37,139 nt of DNA from Pseudomonadota bacterium. Its GTDB lineage: Bacteria; Pseudomonadota; Alphaproteobacteria; Caulobacterales; Caulobacteraceae. Shown here one piece after another: positions 1 to 9,486 of this stretch. Position numbers and translations under genes: made by a program. The DNA is taken from assembly GCA_018241335.1 (NCBI GenBank), contig JAFEEA010000016.1, positions 1-37,139 on the forward strand, written 5' to 3'. Each line of letters starts with the position of its first letter. Positions within the stretch are counted from its first letter, which is position 1. Below the pieces are notes generated by a model. That model was not told where the DNA came from, did not search any database, and worked only from the letters and a program-made list of their open reading frames with translations.

Positions 1-171
1 CTGCGCACCTTCCCGACCACGATCTGGGCCCACACCTTCTATTCCGGGTCGAAGCCGATGCAGCCGTTCACGGCCAGCGCGGCGGCGCAGGCGGCCCCGA
101 CGGTGAACTTCGACACCACGGCGCCCGGCGCGGCCCCCGGTTCGGCGCCGCCGGAGCCCGCGAAGAAGTGA
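1..171 (+). CDS. lemA: LemA family protein, C-terminal fragment
   Basis: This is the last 56 codons of a gene that begins before the window. The fragment reads LRTFPTTIWAHTFYSGSKP and then a low-complexity Ala/Pro tail ending in EPAKK. The FPT...(W/F)A...F pattern near the end matches the usual C-terminus of LemA proteins, which are inner-membrane-anchored helical-bundle proteins of uncertain function. The identification is supported by context: lemA is commonly followed by TPM-domain genes, as here. The stop overlaps the GTG start of the next gene (GTGA), so the three genes are probably one operon. Only the end is visible, so domain completeness cannot be judged. Confidence 0.75.
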   Translation: MRTFPTTIWAHTFYSGSKPMQPFTASAAAQAAPTVNFDTTAPGAAPGSAPPEPAKK

Positions 172-968
172 CCGCCCTGGCCCTCCGGCGCGCCGGCGGC
201 TGGATCGGCGCCCTCGCCGGCGCCCTGGTCCTGGCCTTCGCCGCGCCGGCGCTGGCGGCTCCGACCTTTCCGGCCCTGACCGGCCGGGTGGTCGACGACG
301 CACATGTCCTGAAGCCGGACACCGAGGCCAAGCTGGACCAGGACCTGCAGGCCCTGGAGCAGCGCACCCAGCGCCAGCTGGTGGTGGTCACCCTGCCCTC
401 GCTGCAGGGCTACGACATCGCCGACTACGGCTACCAGCTGGGCCGCGCCTGGGGCATCGGGCGGGCCGGCAAGAACGACGGCGCCTTGTTCATCGTCGCC
501 CCCACCGAGCACAAGGTGCGGGTCGAGGTCGGCTATGGCCTGGAGCCGATCCTCACCGACGCCCTCTCCAGCGTCATCCTGCAGGAGACGGTGATCCCCA
601 AGTTCCGCGCCGGCGACATCGACGGCGGGGTTCTGGGCGGGACCGAGGCCATCATCCAGCAGCTCAGCCTCGACGAGCCGGCAGCCCAGGCCAAGGTCCA
701 GGCGGCGGCGCAGCAACCCAAGAGCCATGGCGGCATAGGCGGCCTGATCGCGCCGATCATCCTGTTCTTCATCATCGCCATGATCCTGCGCGGCGGACGC
801 GGCGGCGGCCTCGGCTGGCTGCTGCCGATGCTGATCCTGTCCGGCAATTCGCGACGCGGCGGGGGCTGGGGCGATGGCGGCGGCGGTGGCTGGGGCGGCG
901 GAGGCGGCGGCGGCTTCAGCGGCGGCGGCGGATCGTTCGGCGGCGGCGGCGCCTCGGGGAGCTGGTGA
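168..968 (+). CDS. TPM-domain protein, YgcG type, exported and membrane anchored
   Basis: The 266-residue product has an N-terminal signal peptide (hydrophobic stretch about residues 14-30, ending ALAAPTF), then a TPM domain from about residue 35 to 160 that starts with the typical GRVVDDAHVL segment. One membrane helix follows at about 187-207, then a C-terminal tail of almost pure glycine ending GASGSW. This layout matches the YgcG/TPM family; some members are described as phosphatases and others act in photosystem or respiratory complex repair. The GTG start overlaps the lemA stop by 4 nt and is followed directly by the signal peptide. The Gly/Ser tail is typical of the family and is not a frameshift. 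Membrane placement is secure; the biochemical role is not. Confidence 0.88.
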   Translation: MTALALRRAGGWIGALAGALVLAFAAPALAAPTFPALTGRVVDDAHVLKPDTEAKLDQDLQALEQRTQRQLVVVTLPSLQGYDIADYGYQLGRAWGIGRAGKNDGALFIVAPTEHKVRVEVGYGLEPILTDALSSVILQETVIPKFRAGDIDGGVLGGTEAIIQQLSLDEPAAQAKVQAAAQQPKSHGGIGGLIAPIILFFIIAMILRGGRGGGLGWLLPMLILSGNSRRGGGWGDGGGGGWGGGGGGGFSGGGGSFGGGGASGSW

Positions 969-969
969 C

Positions 970-1662
970 ATGGCCAACTTGAGCGCCCTGGACAGCGATC
1001 GCATCGCGGCGGCCGTCGCCGAGGCCGAGGAAGGCTCCACCGGCGAAATCATCTGCGTCGTGGCCGGCGAAGTCTCGACCTATCGCGAGACGCCCCTGGT
1101 GGCGGGCCTGGTCGCGGCCCTGATCATTCCGCCGGTGGCGCTTGCCCTGGGCCTGCATCCCCTGGAGGCGGCGAGCATCGACGGCGGCTGGACGGTGGCC
1201 CAGGCCAGCGCCCTGGAGGGCCAGGTGGCCCTGGGGCTCAGCGCCTACGCCCTGGCCCAGGCCGGGCTCTTCGCCGTGGTGGCGGGCCTTGTCTCCATCC
1301 CCGCCGTGCGCAGGGCCCTGACCCCGGCCTTCCTCAAGACCGGACGCGTGCGCAAGGCCGCGCGCCAGCAGTTCTCCGCGGTCAGCGCGCGCGCCGTCGG
1401 CAGCGAGACCGGCATCCTGATCTTCGTGGCCCTGGTCGACCGCCGGGTCGAGCTGGTGGCTGACGCGGCGATCCACGCCAAGGTCGGCGAGGCCCTGTGG
1501 CGCAAGGCCGCCCAGGTCATCGGCCAGGCGATGAAGGGCGGCGGCGATCCCACCGCCGGCATCGTCGAGGCGGTGGGCCTGTGCGGCGCGGCCCTTCGAG
1601 AGCATTTCCCAGCCGAGGGGCCCACCCCCAACATCCTCTCCAACCGCCCGCTGGAGATCTGA
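970..1662 (+). CDS. TPM-domain integral membrane protein
   Basis: A 230-residue protein starting at an ATG 1 nt after the preceding stop. The N-terminus (ANLSALDSDRIAAAVAEAE, then STGEIICVV) is the start of a TPM domain with no signal peptide. Two membrane segments follow at about residues 43-60 and 90-110, and the TPM fold resumes in the C-terminal half (about 135-205, including ILIFVALVDRRVELVAD). The split by membrane helices is typical of the second TPM gene in lemA-TPM-TPM clusters. It probably works with the upstream YgcG-like protein at the inner membrane. A longer frame opens at 874 but runs antiphase through the Gly tail of the previous gene, so the ATG at 970 is preferred. Confidence 0.85.
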   Translation: MANLSALDSDRIAAAVAEAEEGSTGEIICVVAGEVSTYRETPLVAGLVAALIIPPVALALGLHPLEAASIDGGWTVAQASALEGQVALGLSAYALAQAGLFAVVAGLVSIPAVRRALTPAFLKTGRVRKAARQQFSAVSARAVGSETGILIFVALVDRRVELVADAAIHAKVGEALWRKAAQVIGQAMKGGGDPTAGIVEAVGLCGAALREHFPAEGPTPNILSNRPLEI

Positions 1663-1693
1663 CGCCGCCGCCGAGCGAGGTGGAGTAGGCGCG

Positions 1694-1768
1694 CCAGAGT
1701 CGCTCGTGGAAATCCGATCGCGTGCGCCCTGCGTACAAGGGCGTCGGGCGCGAGGGAGCGAAGGCTGG
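1694..1768 (+). promoter_or_regulatory. Structured folE leader, candidate THF-II (folE motif) riboswitch
   Basis: The leader directly before folE can fold into one long hairpin. CCAG (1694-1697) pairs with CTGG (1765-1768). TCGCTC (1700-1705) pairs with GAGCGA (1756-1761). CCGAT (1714-1718) pairs with GTCGG (1743-1747), continuing as GCCC (1726-1729) with GGGC (1739-1742) around a 9-nt loop. An 8x8 internal loop (1706-1713 against 1748-1755) lies in the middle. The Shine-Dalgarno AAGG (1761-1764) sits inside the 3' arm, and the outer stem ends 1 nt before the ATG. Tetrahydrofolate-sensing THF-II riboswitches are known upstream of folE in alphaproteobacteria. I could not align this to the family consensus, so the structure is seen and the identity is inferred. 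Confidence 0.4.
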
Positions 1769-1769
1769 A

Positions 1770-2402
1770 ATGAGCGTTGTCGAACAGTGCGCCTGCGGCG
1801 CCAGCCATGGCGACGGTGACGGCCGCGTCCCCGGCCGGCCCACCCAGGCGGACGCCGAGGCGGCCGTCCGCACCCTGATCCAGTGGGCGGGCGACGACCC
1901 TGGCCGCGAAGGCCTGCTGGACACGCCGGCCCGCGTCGCGCGCTCGTACCGCGAACTGTTCGGCGGCTACGACGAGGACCCGCGCGCCTATCTCGCCCGC
2001 ACCTTCGAGGAGGTCGGCGGCTATGACGAGCTGATCCTGCTGCGCAACATCCGCGTGGTCAGTTTCTGTGAGCACCACATGCTGCCGGTCATCGGCGCGG
2101 CGCACGTGGCCTATCTGCCGCGGGACCGCGTCGTCGGCATCTCGAAGCTGGCGCGGGTGGTGCAGGGCTATGGGCGCCGGCTGCAGATCCAGGAGAAGTT
2201 GACCGCCGAGATCGCCGACGCCATCCAGGACGTCCTCAACCCCCTCGGCGTCGGCGTGGTCATCGAGGCGGAACACAGCTGCATGACCTTGAGGGGCGTC
2301 AACACGCCGGGCGCGACCCTGACCACCAGCCGGCTGGCCGGCGTCATCCGCGACGATCCACGCACGCGCGGCGAGTTCCTGCGCATGGTCCGGTCCGCCT
2401 AG
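1770..2402 (+). CDS. folE: GTP cyclohydrolase I
   Basis: This 210-residue enzyme converts GTP to 7,8-dihydroneopterin triphosphate, the first step of folate and pterin synthesis, in the cytoplasm. The FolE fold spans about residues 28-208. The zinc ligands are visible as C100 and H103 in SFCEHHMLP and C171 in [10 protein letters not shown]. The substrate-site segment GISKLARVV lies at about 123-131. The ATG at 1770 is chosen over an in-frame GTG at 1722 because AAGG lies 6 nt upstream and because the 1722 start would translate the structured leader. A Rieske oxygenase gene starts 7 bp after the stop and is probably cotranscribed. Length and motifs are normal. Confidence 0.96.
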   Translation: MSVVEQCACGASHGDGDGRVPGRPTQADAEAAVRTLIQWAGDDPGREGLLDTPARVARSYRELFGGYDEDPRAYLARTFEEVGGYDELILLRNIRVVSFCEHHMLPVIGAAHVAYLPRDRVVGISKLARVVQGYGRRLQIQEKLTAEIADAIQDVLNPLGVGVVIEAEHSCMTLRGVNTPGATLTTSRLAGVIRDDPRTRGEFLRMVRSA

Positions 2403-2409
2403 AGGTCCG

Positions 2410-3360
2410 ATGTTCGACGGCTTCGCCAACATCTGGACCCCCGTGATCCAGGCCCGGCGCCTGGGTCGCCGGCCCGTGCGCCAGGTGGTGGCGGGCGAGC
2501 CGATCGTGCTGTTTCGCGGCGAGGGCGGGCGGATCGGCGCCCTGCTGGACCGCTGCCCGCATCGCGGCGCCGCCCTGTCGCTCGGCCGGGTCGGGCGCGA
2601 CGGTTGCCTGGCCTGCCCCTTCCACGGCTGGCGCTTCGACACGGACGGCGCCAACCAGCGCGTACCGCTGAACCCCGACGCCAAGCGTGACCAACTGTCG
2701 GCCACCGCCTTTCCGGTCCGCCAGATCGGCGATCTCGTGTGGCTCTACACCGCCCCCGGGGCGACCGCGCCCGTCGAGCCCCAGGTCCCGGACGGCCTCT
2801 GGACCGATGGCCTGTCGCGCGCCTACGTCGAACGCGACTGGCGCTGCCACTGGACGCGGGCGATGGAGAACATGCTGGACAGCCCGCACCTGCCCTTCGT
2901 CCACCGGCGCACCATCGGCCGCACCCTTCGCCAGCGGATGACGCCGGTCTCGCGCATGGACATCGACTGGGAAGACACCCCGTTCGGCGGCCGCGCCCGG
3001 GCGACCCTGGACGGTGCCGGAAACGCCGCCACGCTGGAGTTCTGGCGCCCCAATGTCATGGCCCTGCACATCCCGATCCCCGGCCGCCATCTGCGCATCC
3101 ACGCCCTGGTCCTGCCCACCGAGGCGGGACGGACACGGCTGACGGTGGTGGGCTCGCGGGACTTCGCGCGCGGCCGGCTTCTGGACCCGTGGTTCGCGCG
3201 GATGAACGCCCTGATCGCCGACGAGGACAAGGCGGTGGTGGAATCCTCGGGCGAAACGGAGATCCCGCCGCCCGGGGAGGAGCGCTCCGTCGCCACCGAC
3301 CGGGCCACCCTGCAGTTCCGGCGCTACTACCACGCCGACCTGCGCCGGACGGCCGCCTGA
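2410..3360 (+). CDS. Rieske-type non-heme iron oxygenase, alpha subunit
   Basis: A 316-residue protein with an N-terminal Rieske [2Fe-2S] domain (about 8-115): C49-P-H51 and C69-P-F-H72 are the cluster ligands. A C-terminal catalytic domain carries the mononuclear iron motif DSPHLPFVH, with D157, H160 and H165. The size and spacing resemble the pheophorbide-a-oxygenase/vanillate-demethylase branch of single-component oxygenases, which need a separate reductase; none is encoded nearby. It probably monooxygenates or demethylates a small aromatic or cyclic compound, but the substrate cannot be read from sequence. It follows folE by 7 bp with an AGAGG ribosome site. It converges on the Tad operon with only 19 bp between the stops. 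Confidence 0.88.
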   Translation: MFDGFANIWTPVIQARRLGRRPVRQVVAGEPIVLFRGEGGRIGALLDRCPHRGAALSLGRVGRDGCLACPFHGWRFDTDGANQRVPLNPDAKRDQLSATAFPVRQIGDLVWLYTAPGATAPVEPQVPDGLWTDGLSRAYVERDWRCHWTRAMENMLDSPHLPFVHRRTIGRTLRQRMTPVSRMDIDWEDTPFGGRARATLDGAGNAATLEFWRPNVMALHIPIPGRHLRIHALVLPTEAGRTRLTVVGSRDFARGRLLDPWFARMNALIADEDKAVVESSGETEIPPPGEERSVATDRATLQFRRYYHADLRRTAA

Positions 3361-3379
3361 AACCACGCGCGCCTGCGCC

Positions 3380-4333
3380 CTAGTGGTGCGCCCCGACCAT
3401 GCTCTGGCTGATGCGGAAGGCGGCCGGCAGGATCAGCACCCCCAGCAGGCAGGGGAAGATGAACAGGATCAGCGGGATCATCAGCTTGGCCGGCAGGGCC
3501 ATGGCCTTTTCCTCGGCCCGCAGCATGCGCTTGGAGCGCATGTCGTCAGCGAACACGGCCAGGGTCTCGCCCAGGCTGGTGCCCATCTCCTCGGCCTGGC
3601 GCAGCATGGTGGCCATGGAGCGGGCCTCGTCGATGCCCAGGCGCTCGGCGAAGTTGGACCAGCAGTCCTTGCGCGAACGACCGGCGCGCAGCTCCAGGGT
3701 CAGAACCTTCAGGTGCTCGGCCAGGTGCGGATAGCGGCGCACCAGCTCGTCGGTCACCCGGCTGACGGCGGCGTCCAGCGACAGGCCCGCCTCCACCGAG
3801 GCGACCAGCAGGTCCAGAAGGTCGGGGAAGCCCTCGCGGTATTCCAGCTCCAGCTTCGAGCGCTTGGCCTTGATCACCTGGTCGGGACCCAGCAGGGCCG
3901 CCACCGACAGGGCCGCCGCCAGGGCCAGGGCGGCCATGCCGCCGCCGCCGCTGAGCGCCCAGGGCAGCAGCAGCACGGTGCCGACGATGGCCACGGCCAG
4001 GGCCACGGCGCGGGCGCCGAGATAGAGGGTCACCGCCTCGCGGTTAAAATAGCCGGCCTGGATCAGGCGCGCGCGGATGGCGGACACCTGCGAGGGGTCC
4101 TGGATGGCCATGCGCCCGCCCAGCAGGCGCACGCCCGAGATCACTCCCGCGAAGGCGGCGATGCCGGCCCCGGGGCCCGGCGAGGCCACCGCCAGGTCGC
4201 CGGCCAGGCGCGCGCGCCGGCGCGCGCCGGTGACGCTGTTGCGGACCACGATCAGGCCCGCCCCGCCGACGCCGATGGCGATCAGGGTGAAGGCGGCGAA
4301 GGTCAGCCAGACTTGGATTTGGGCGGCGTCCAT
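3380..4333 (-). CDS. tadC: Tad pilus inner-membrane platform protein TadC/CpaH
   Basis: The 317-residue protein has an N-terminal membrane helix (about 10-30), a pair of helices at about 105-150, a cytoplasmic type II secretion F (T2SSF) domain at about 165-290, and a last membrane helix at about 285-308. Motifs such as FPDLLDLLVASVEAGLSLD and RMLRAEEKAMALPAKLMIPL are characteristic of TadC. Together with TadB it forms the membrane platform that the CpaF ATPase turns or pushes to assemble Flp-type pilins. It is the last gene of the operon, 4 bp behind tadB. No strong terminator is visible in the 19 bp before the convergent Rieske gene end. Confidence 0.93.
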   Translation of the reverse strand: MDAAQIQVWLTFAAFTLIAIGVGGAGLIVVRNSVTGARRRARLAGDLAVASPGPGAGIAAFAGVISGVRLLGGRMAIQDPSQVSAIRARLIQAGYFNREAVTLYLGARAVALAVAIVGTVLLLPWALSGGGGMAALALAAALSVAALLGPDQVIKAKRSKLELEYREGFPDLLDLLVASVEAGLSLDAAVSRVTDELVRRYPHLAEHLKVLTLELRAGRSRKDCWSNFAERLGIDEARSMATMLRQAEEMGTSLGETLAVFADDMRSKRMLRAEEKAMALPAKLMIPLILFIFPCLLGVLILPAAFRISQSMVGAHH

Positions 4334-4337
4334 CGGG

Positions 4338-5303
4338 TCAGATCCGCATGTCGATCATTTTGCGCATCACCAGGTTGCCCACGAACATCCAGCTCCCCAG
4401 CCCCGCCAGGCCGATCTGCACCGGCCGCTCGCCGATCACGTCGCCATAGAAGTGCGGGCTGGCCACCTGCAGCAGGATGAAGACGCAGATCGGGGCGGCG
4501 GTCAGGATGATCGCCGAGGCGCGGCCCTCGGATGAGGCGGCCTTGATCTTCAGCCGCATCTTCTGGCGTTCGCGCACGGTGTGGGCCAGCATCTTCAGAA
4601 GACCGGTCAGGTTTCCGCCGGCGCGCTCCTGCAGGCGGATGGTGGCGGCGAAAAGGTCGATGTCCATCTGGCGGCAGCGGTCGGCGATGCGGCCGACGGC
4701 CTGTTCCAGGGTGGCGCCATAGGCGATCTCGTCGGCGGCCATGCCGAACTCCGAGCCGATCGGGTCGGGAAGTTCGCGCCCGACCAGGGCCACGGCCGTG
4801 GGCACCGGGTGGCCGGCCTCCAGGCTGCGGACGATGACTTCCAGGGCGTTGGGCAGCTGCTGGCCCAGCAGCTTGGCCCGGGCGCCGGCCTTGAAGTTCA
4901 GATAGACGATCGGCGACACCACCGCCGAGGCGATGCCGACCACGATGGCCAGCAGCGGGTTCTTCAGCAGCACCAGGACGGCGATGCCCGTCGTCAGGGC
5001 GACGCCGGCGCAGACCATGGCCCAGCGGCGCGGGTCGTAGACCACGCCCGAGCGCATCACCAGATCCGAGAACCAGGCCCAGGAGAAGATCGAATTGCCC
5101 TCGGCCGACAGGCCGCGCTGCTTGCGCAGTTCCAGCACCAGGTCGCCGAGGCCGCCCGCGCGCTCGGCCGTGGCCAGGCGGCGGTTGACGGTGCGCTTGG
5201 CCACCCCGACGTTCATCAGGCCCCAGGCTGCCTGGGCGGCGGTGAACACGGCGGCGAAGATCAGCACATAGAGGGCGACGGACGGGTCGACGTTCAGCTT
5301 CAT
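4338..5303 (-). CDS. tadB: Tad pilus inner-membrane platform protein TadB/CpaG
   Basis: A 321-residue integral membrane protein with an N-terminal helix (about 8-27), a central pair of helices (about 95-140), a T2SSF domain (about 160-285) and a C-terminal helix. Family motifs are QLPNALEVIVRSLEAGHP and ERAGGNLTGLLKMLAHTVRERQKM. It partners with TadC in the Tad assembly platform. It lies 10 bp after cpaF and 4 bp before tadC, so translation is probably coupled. Length is normal for TadB. Confidence 0.93.
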   Translation of the reverse strand: MKLNVDPSVALYVLIFAAVFTAAQAAWGLMNVGVAKRTVNRRLATAERAGGLGDLVLELRKQRGLSAEGNSIFSWAWFSDLVMRSGVVYDPRRWAMVCAGVALTTGIAVLVLLKNPLLAIVVGIASAVVSPIVYLNFKAGARAKLLGQQLPNALEVIVRSLEAGHPVPTAVALVGRELPDPIGSEFGMAADEIAYGATLEQAVGRIADRCRQMDIDLFAATIRLQERAGGNLTGLLKMLAHTVRERQKMRLKIKAASSEGRASAIILTAAPICVFILLQVASPHFYGDVIGERPVQIGLAGLGSWMFVGNLVMRKMIDMRI

Positions 5304-5313
5304 CGGGCCGGCC

Positions 5314-6782
<1,469 letters not shown>

Positions 6783-6783
<1 letters not shown>

Positions 6784-7949
6784 CAGGCGGCCCGCCCGCG
6801 CTGGGCGTTCGCCGGCGCCATCAGGCGATCGACCAGGACGCTGATGTCACGGACGATCTTGGACCTGGGCCGATGCTGGCTGATCGCCCCGCCCAGGTTG
6901 GCGGAGGCGGCGGCGGCCTCCCAGTCCGAGGTCACCCCGCCGTCGGCCTTGCGCTGCAGGGCCTTTTCGGCCTCGGCCAGGGACGGCGCCGGGCCGAACA
7001 CGCGGCTGGCGAGACGGTTGAGGATGATCCGCGGCTGGGCGCCGTCGGGCAGCTCGGCTTCGATCTCGGCGGCCAGGGAGCGCGCCGCCAGCAGGGCCGG
7101 CACGGTCAGCTCCGACACCACCAGGATCTCGTCCGACCCGGCCAGCACGTCCAGGGTCCAGGCCTGGTGGTGGCGCGGGATGTCGATCACCACGTGGTCA
7201 TAGACCTGGCAGGCCACCTCCAGCACCCGGCACACGGCCATGGCCGAGACTCTGGTGAAGGCCTTGGGGTCGCGCGGGCAGGCCAGCAGGTCCAGCCCTG
7301 CGCCTACGCGCATGGAGAACGCGTCCAGCAGGGCCTGGTCGATGCGCTCGGGCGTCGCCGAGGCTTCGGCCAGCAGCATGTTGGGGGTCGAGCCCAGGTA
7401 GGCGCTGGCGGCGCCGTCGGCCAGGTTCAGGTCCACCAGGGCGACGCGGCGGTCGCGGCCGACCCGGCGGGCCAGTTCGGTTGCGATCTCCACGGCGATG
7501 GTGGTGGCGCCGCAGCCTCCCACGGAACCCATCACCGTCCAGCACCGCGAATGGTGGGGCGCGCCCGCGGCCGCCGGCGCCTCGGCCAGCATGGCGGCGG
7601 CCGCGCGGCCCAGGTCCACGCTGGTGAACGGCGCCTCCAGGAAGTCCGACTTGGGCAGGCGCATCACCGCCTTGACCAGGGCCGTGGGCAGGTGGCCGCC
7701 GGCCATCAGCACGGCCGGCGCGTTCGGGCGCTGAGCCAGGGCGTTGATCACCCCGGTCAGCACCGCCGCGTCCACCGCCTCGACGTCGATCAGGATCAGC
7801 TCGATGGCGTCGTGCAGGGTCTCGGGCAGGTCCAGCCGCTCGGCCCCGGCGATCTCCAGCCGCGCGGCCGGCATCGCCTCCTGCGCCACCGGGCCCAGGC
7901 GCTGGCCTATGACGAGGACGTTGCGTTCGTTCAGGACCGGGTGGCTCAT
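6783..7949 (-). CDS. cpaE: Tad pilus localisation protein CpaE/TadZ with a degenerate P-loop
   Basis: The 388-residue protein has an N-terminal receiver-like domain (about 8-122, with ELILIDVEA and a PKSDFLEAPF end segment) and a C-terminal ParA/MinD-type domain (about 135-370). CpaE/TadZ proteins sit at the cell pole and position the pilus machine. The deviant Walker A that should read KGGxGKT(S) is instead SVGGCGATT at 142-150, so both the signature lysine and the P-loop lysine are missing. Later motifs (VALVDLNLADG, DHVVIDIPRH) are intact. TadZ proteins often have atypical P-loops, so this may be a non-hydrolysing scaffold. It starts 48 bp after the cpaC stop, with no room for cpaD between them. 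Confidence 0.9.
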
Positions 7950-7997
7950 CAGGGTACTCGCGTCAAAGGACTGGTGTCGTCGGCGGGCTGCCAGGCG

Positions 7998-9461
7998 TCA
8001 GGGCTGGCCTGCGGCGGGCAGGCCGGCCGGGGCGGCTTCGGCGGGCGCGGTCTGCATGGGGACCTCCGCCGGCTCGGCGCTCGCCACCGGGCCCGGAGCA
8101 GCGGGTTCGGCCATCGCCACCGGCGCCGCCGGTTGGCCGGCGGGCGCCGGTTCGCTCTTGGGCATGTCCACGCCCTTGCCCGCCAGGATCAGGTCGATCG
8201 GGCTGGGATCGTTGTCGTCCCGCAGCGGGTTCGGCAGGCTCTCGATATGGTCGGTGGGCGTCGTCAGGTGCGGGGTGACGATGATCACCAGCTCGGTCTC
8301 GCTCTTCTGCCAGTCGGCAGACTTGAAGAGCGCGCCCAGCACCGGCACGTCGCCGGCCCAGGGCACCTGGTTCACCGCCCGCGTCTGGCCCCTCTCGAAC
8401 AGGCCGGCGACAGCGAAGCTCTGGCCGTCGCGCAGCTCCACGTCCGTGGCCGCGCGCCGGGTGCTGATCGCCGGCACCTTGAAGCCCTGGATGGTCACGC
8501 CGTTGCCCGGATCGAGCTGGCTGACTTCCGGGGCCACCTTCAGGCGGATCTGCCCGCTATCCTCCACCGTGGGCGTCACGTTCAGCTTCACGCCGAAGGT
8601 GCGGAACTCGATGGTCACGCCATTGTTGCCGTTGGGCACGGGGAACGGGAACTCGCCCCCCGCCAGGAAGCTGGCTTCCTGGCCGGACATGGCGGTCAGG
8701 TTCGGCCGCGCCAGGGTGTGAACCGACCCCTTCTGCTCCAGCGCCTTGATGGTGGCGTCGACGCTCCAGGGGCCGAAGTGGCCGCCGACATCCAGCTGGC
8801 CGGTGGGCGTGGAGTTGTTGAGCAGGGTGCTAGAGGTGTTGAGCGTGAAGCCCGACAGGTTCTGCACGCTCCAGCCGATGCCCAGGTCCTTCAGGGCCGA
8901 GCGGCTGGCCTCGATGATGCGCACTTCCACCATCACCTGTTGGGCCGCGCGCACGGTGAGGGCCGACTGCACGGCCTTGGGGGCGTAGCGCTCGGCCACC
9001 GCGGCGGCGCGCAGGGCGACGTTGGAGGTCGAGACCTCGCCCGTCAGCAGCAGGCCGCCGGCGAAGTTTGACACCTTGATGGGCTCGCCGGGCAGGGCCG
9101 CGGCCAGGTCGGCCTGCAGGCTCTCCGTGTCATAGCCCACCCGCACGTCGACGACCTGCGCCAGGCGGTGCTGCGCGTCATAGATCAGGATGTTGGTCAC
9201 CCCGATCTGCTTGCCCCGCACATAGAAGCTGCGATCGGTGGTGGCGACCAGCGCCAGGGTCTCGGGCGCCGCTACCACGATCTCGCTGGCCGGATAGTCC
9301 AGGCGGAAGGCCGCCGACTTGTCCTTGGCGACGGTGATGGAGCTGGTCCCCTGCTGCTCGACGGCCATCTGGTCGTTGGCCATTTGGGCGAAGGCGGGGG
9401 CGGCGGCCAGGGTCGCGCCAGACAGGGCGACGGCGGCGACGAAAGCGAGAATGCGGTTCAT
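7998..9461 (-). CDS. cpaC: Tad pilus outer-membrane secretin CpaC/RcpA
   Basis: A 487-residue protein that forms the outer-membrane pore for the Tad pilus. It has a signal peptide (about 1-26, ending APAFA), an N-terminal pilus/BON-like periplasmic region (about 40-170), then the secretin domain (about 175-410), with VEVRIIEASRSALKDLGIGW at its start and VPWAGDVPVLGALFKS near its end. The last roughly 60 residues are a Pro/Ala/Glu-rich tail of no recognised fold. The ATG at 9461 is chosen over an in-frame TTG at 9476 because GGAG lies 9 nt upstream and the signal peptide starts there. The next gene on the strand is cpaE, not cpaD. Confidence 0.93.
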   Translation of the reverse strand: MNRILAFVAAVALSGATLAAAPAFAQMANDQMAVEQQGTSSITVAKDKSAAFRLDYPASEIVVAAPETLALVATTDRSFYVRGKQIGVTNILIYDAQHRLAQVVDVRVGYDTESLQADLAAALPGEPIKVSNFAGGLLLTGEVSTSNVALRAAAVAERYAPKAVQSALTVRAAQQVMVEVRIIEASRSALKDLGIGWSVQNLSGFTLNTSSTLLNNSTPTGQLDVGGHFGPWSVDATIKALEQKGSVHTLARPNLTAMSGQEASFLAGGEFPFPVPNGNNGVTIEFRTFGVKLNVTPTVEDSGQIRLKVAPEVSQLDPGNGVTIQGFKVPAISTRRAATDVELRDGQSFAVAGLFERGQTRAVNQVPWAGDVPVLGALFKSADWQKSETELVIIVTPHLTTPTDHIESLPNPLRDDNDPSPIDLILAGKGVDMPKSEPAPAGQPAAPVAMAEPAAPGPVASAEPAEVPMQTAPAEAAPAGLPAAGQP

Positions 9462-9486
9462 GGTGCGCGTCTCCAATGGCTTGCGA

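Noticed and set aside
850..965. GGC/GGT tandem repeats as a possible repeat element
   Set aside because: They encode the glycine-rich tail usual for YgcG/TPM proteins and stay in frame.
6873..9071. A 732-codon plus-strand open frame across cpaE and cpaC
   Set aside because: It is antisense to two well-supported Tad genes and its translation is a His/Gly/Arg-rich product of reading high-GC DNA in the wrong frame.
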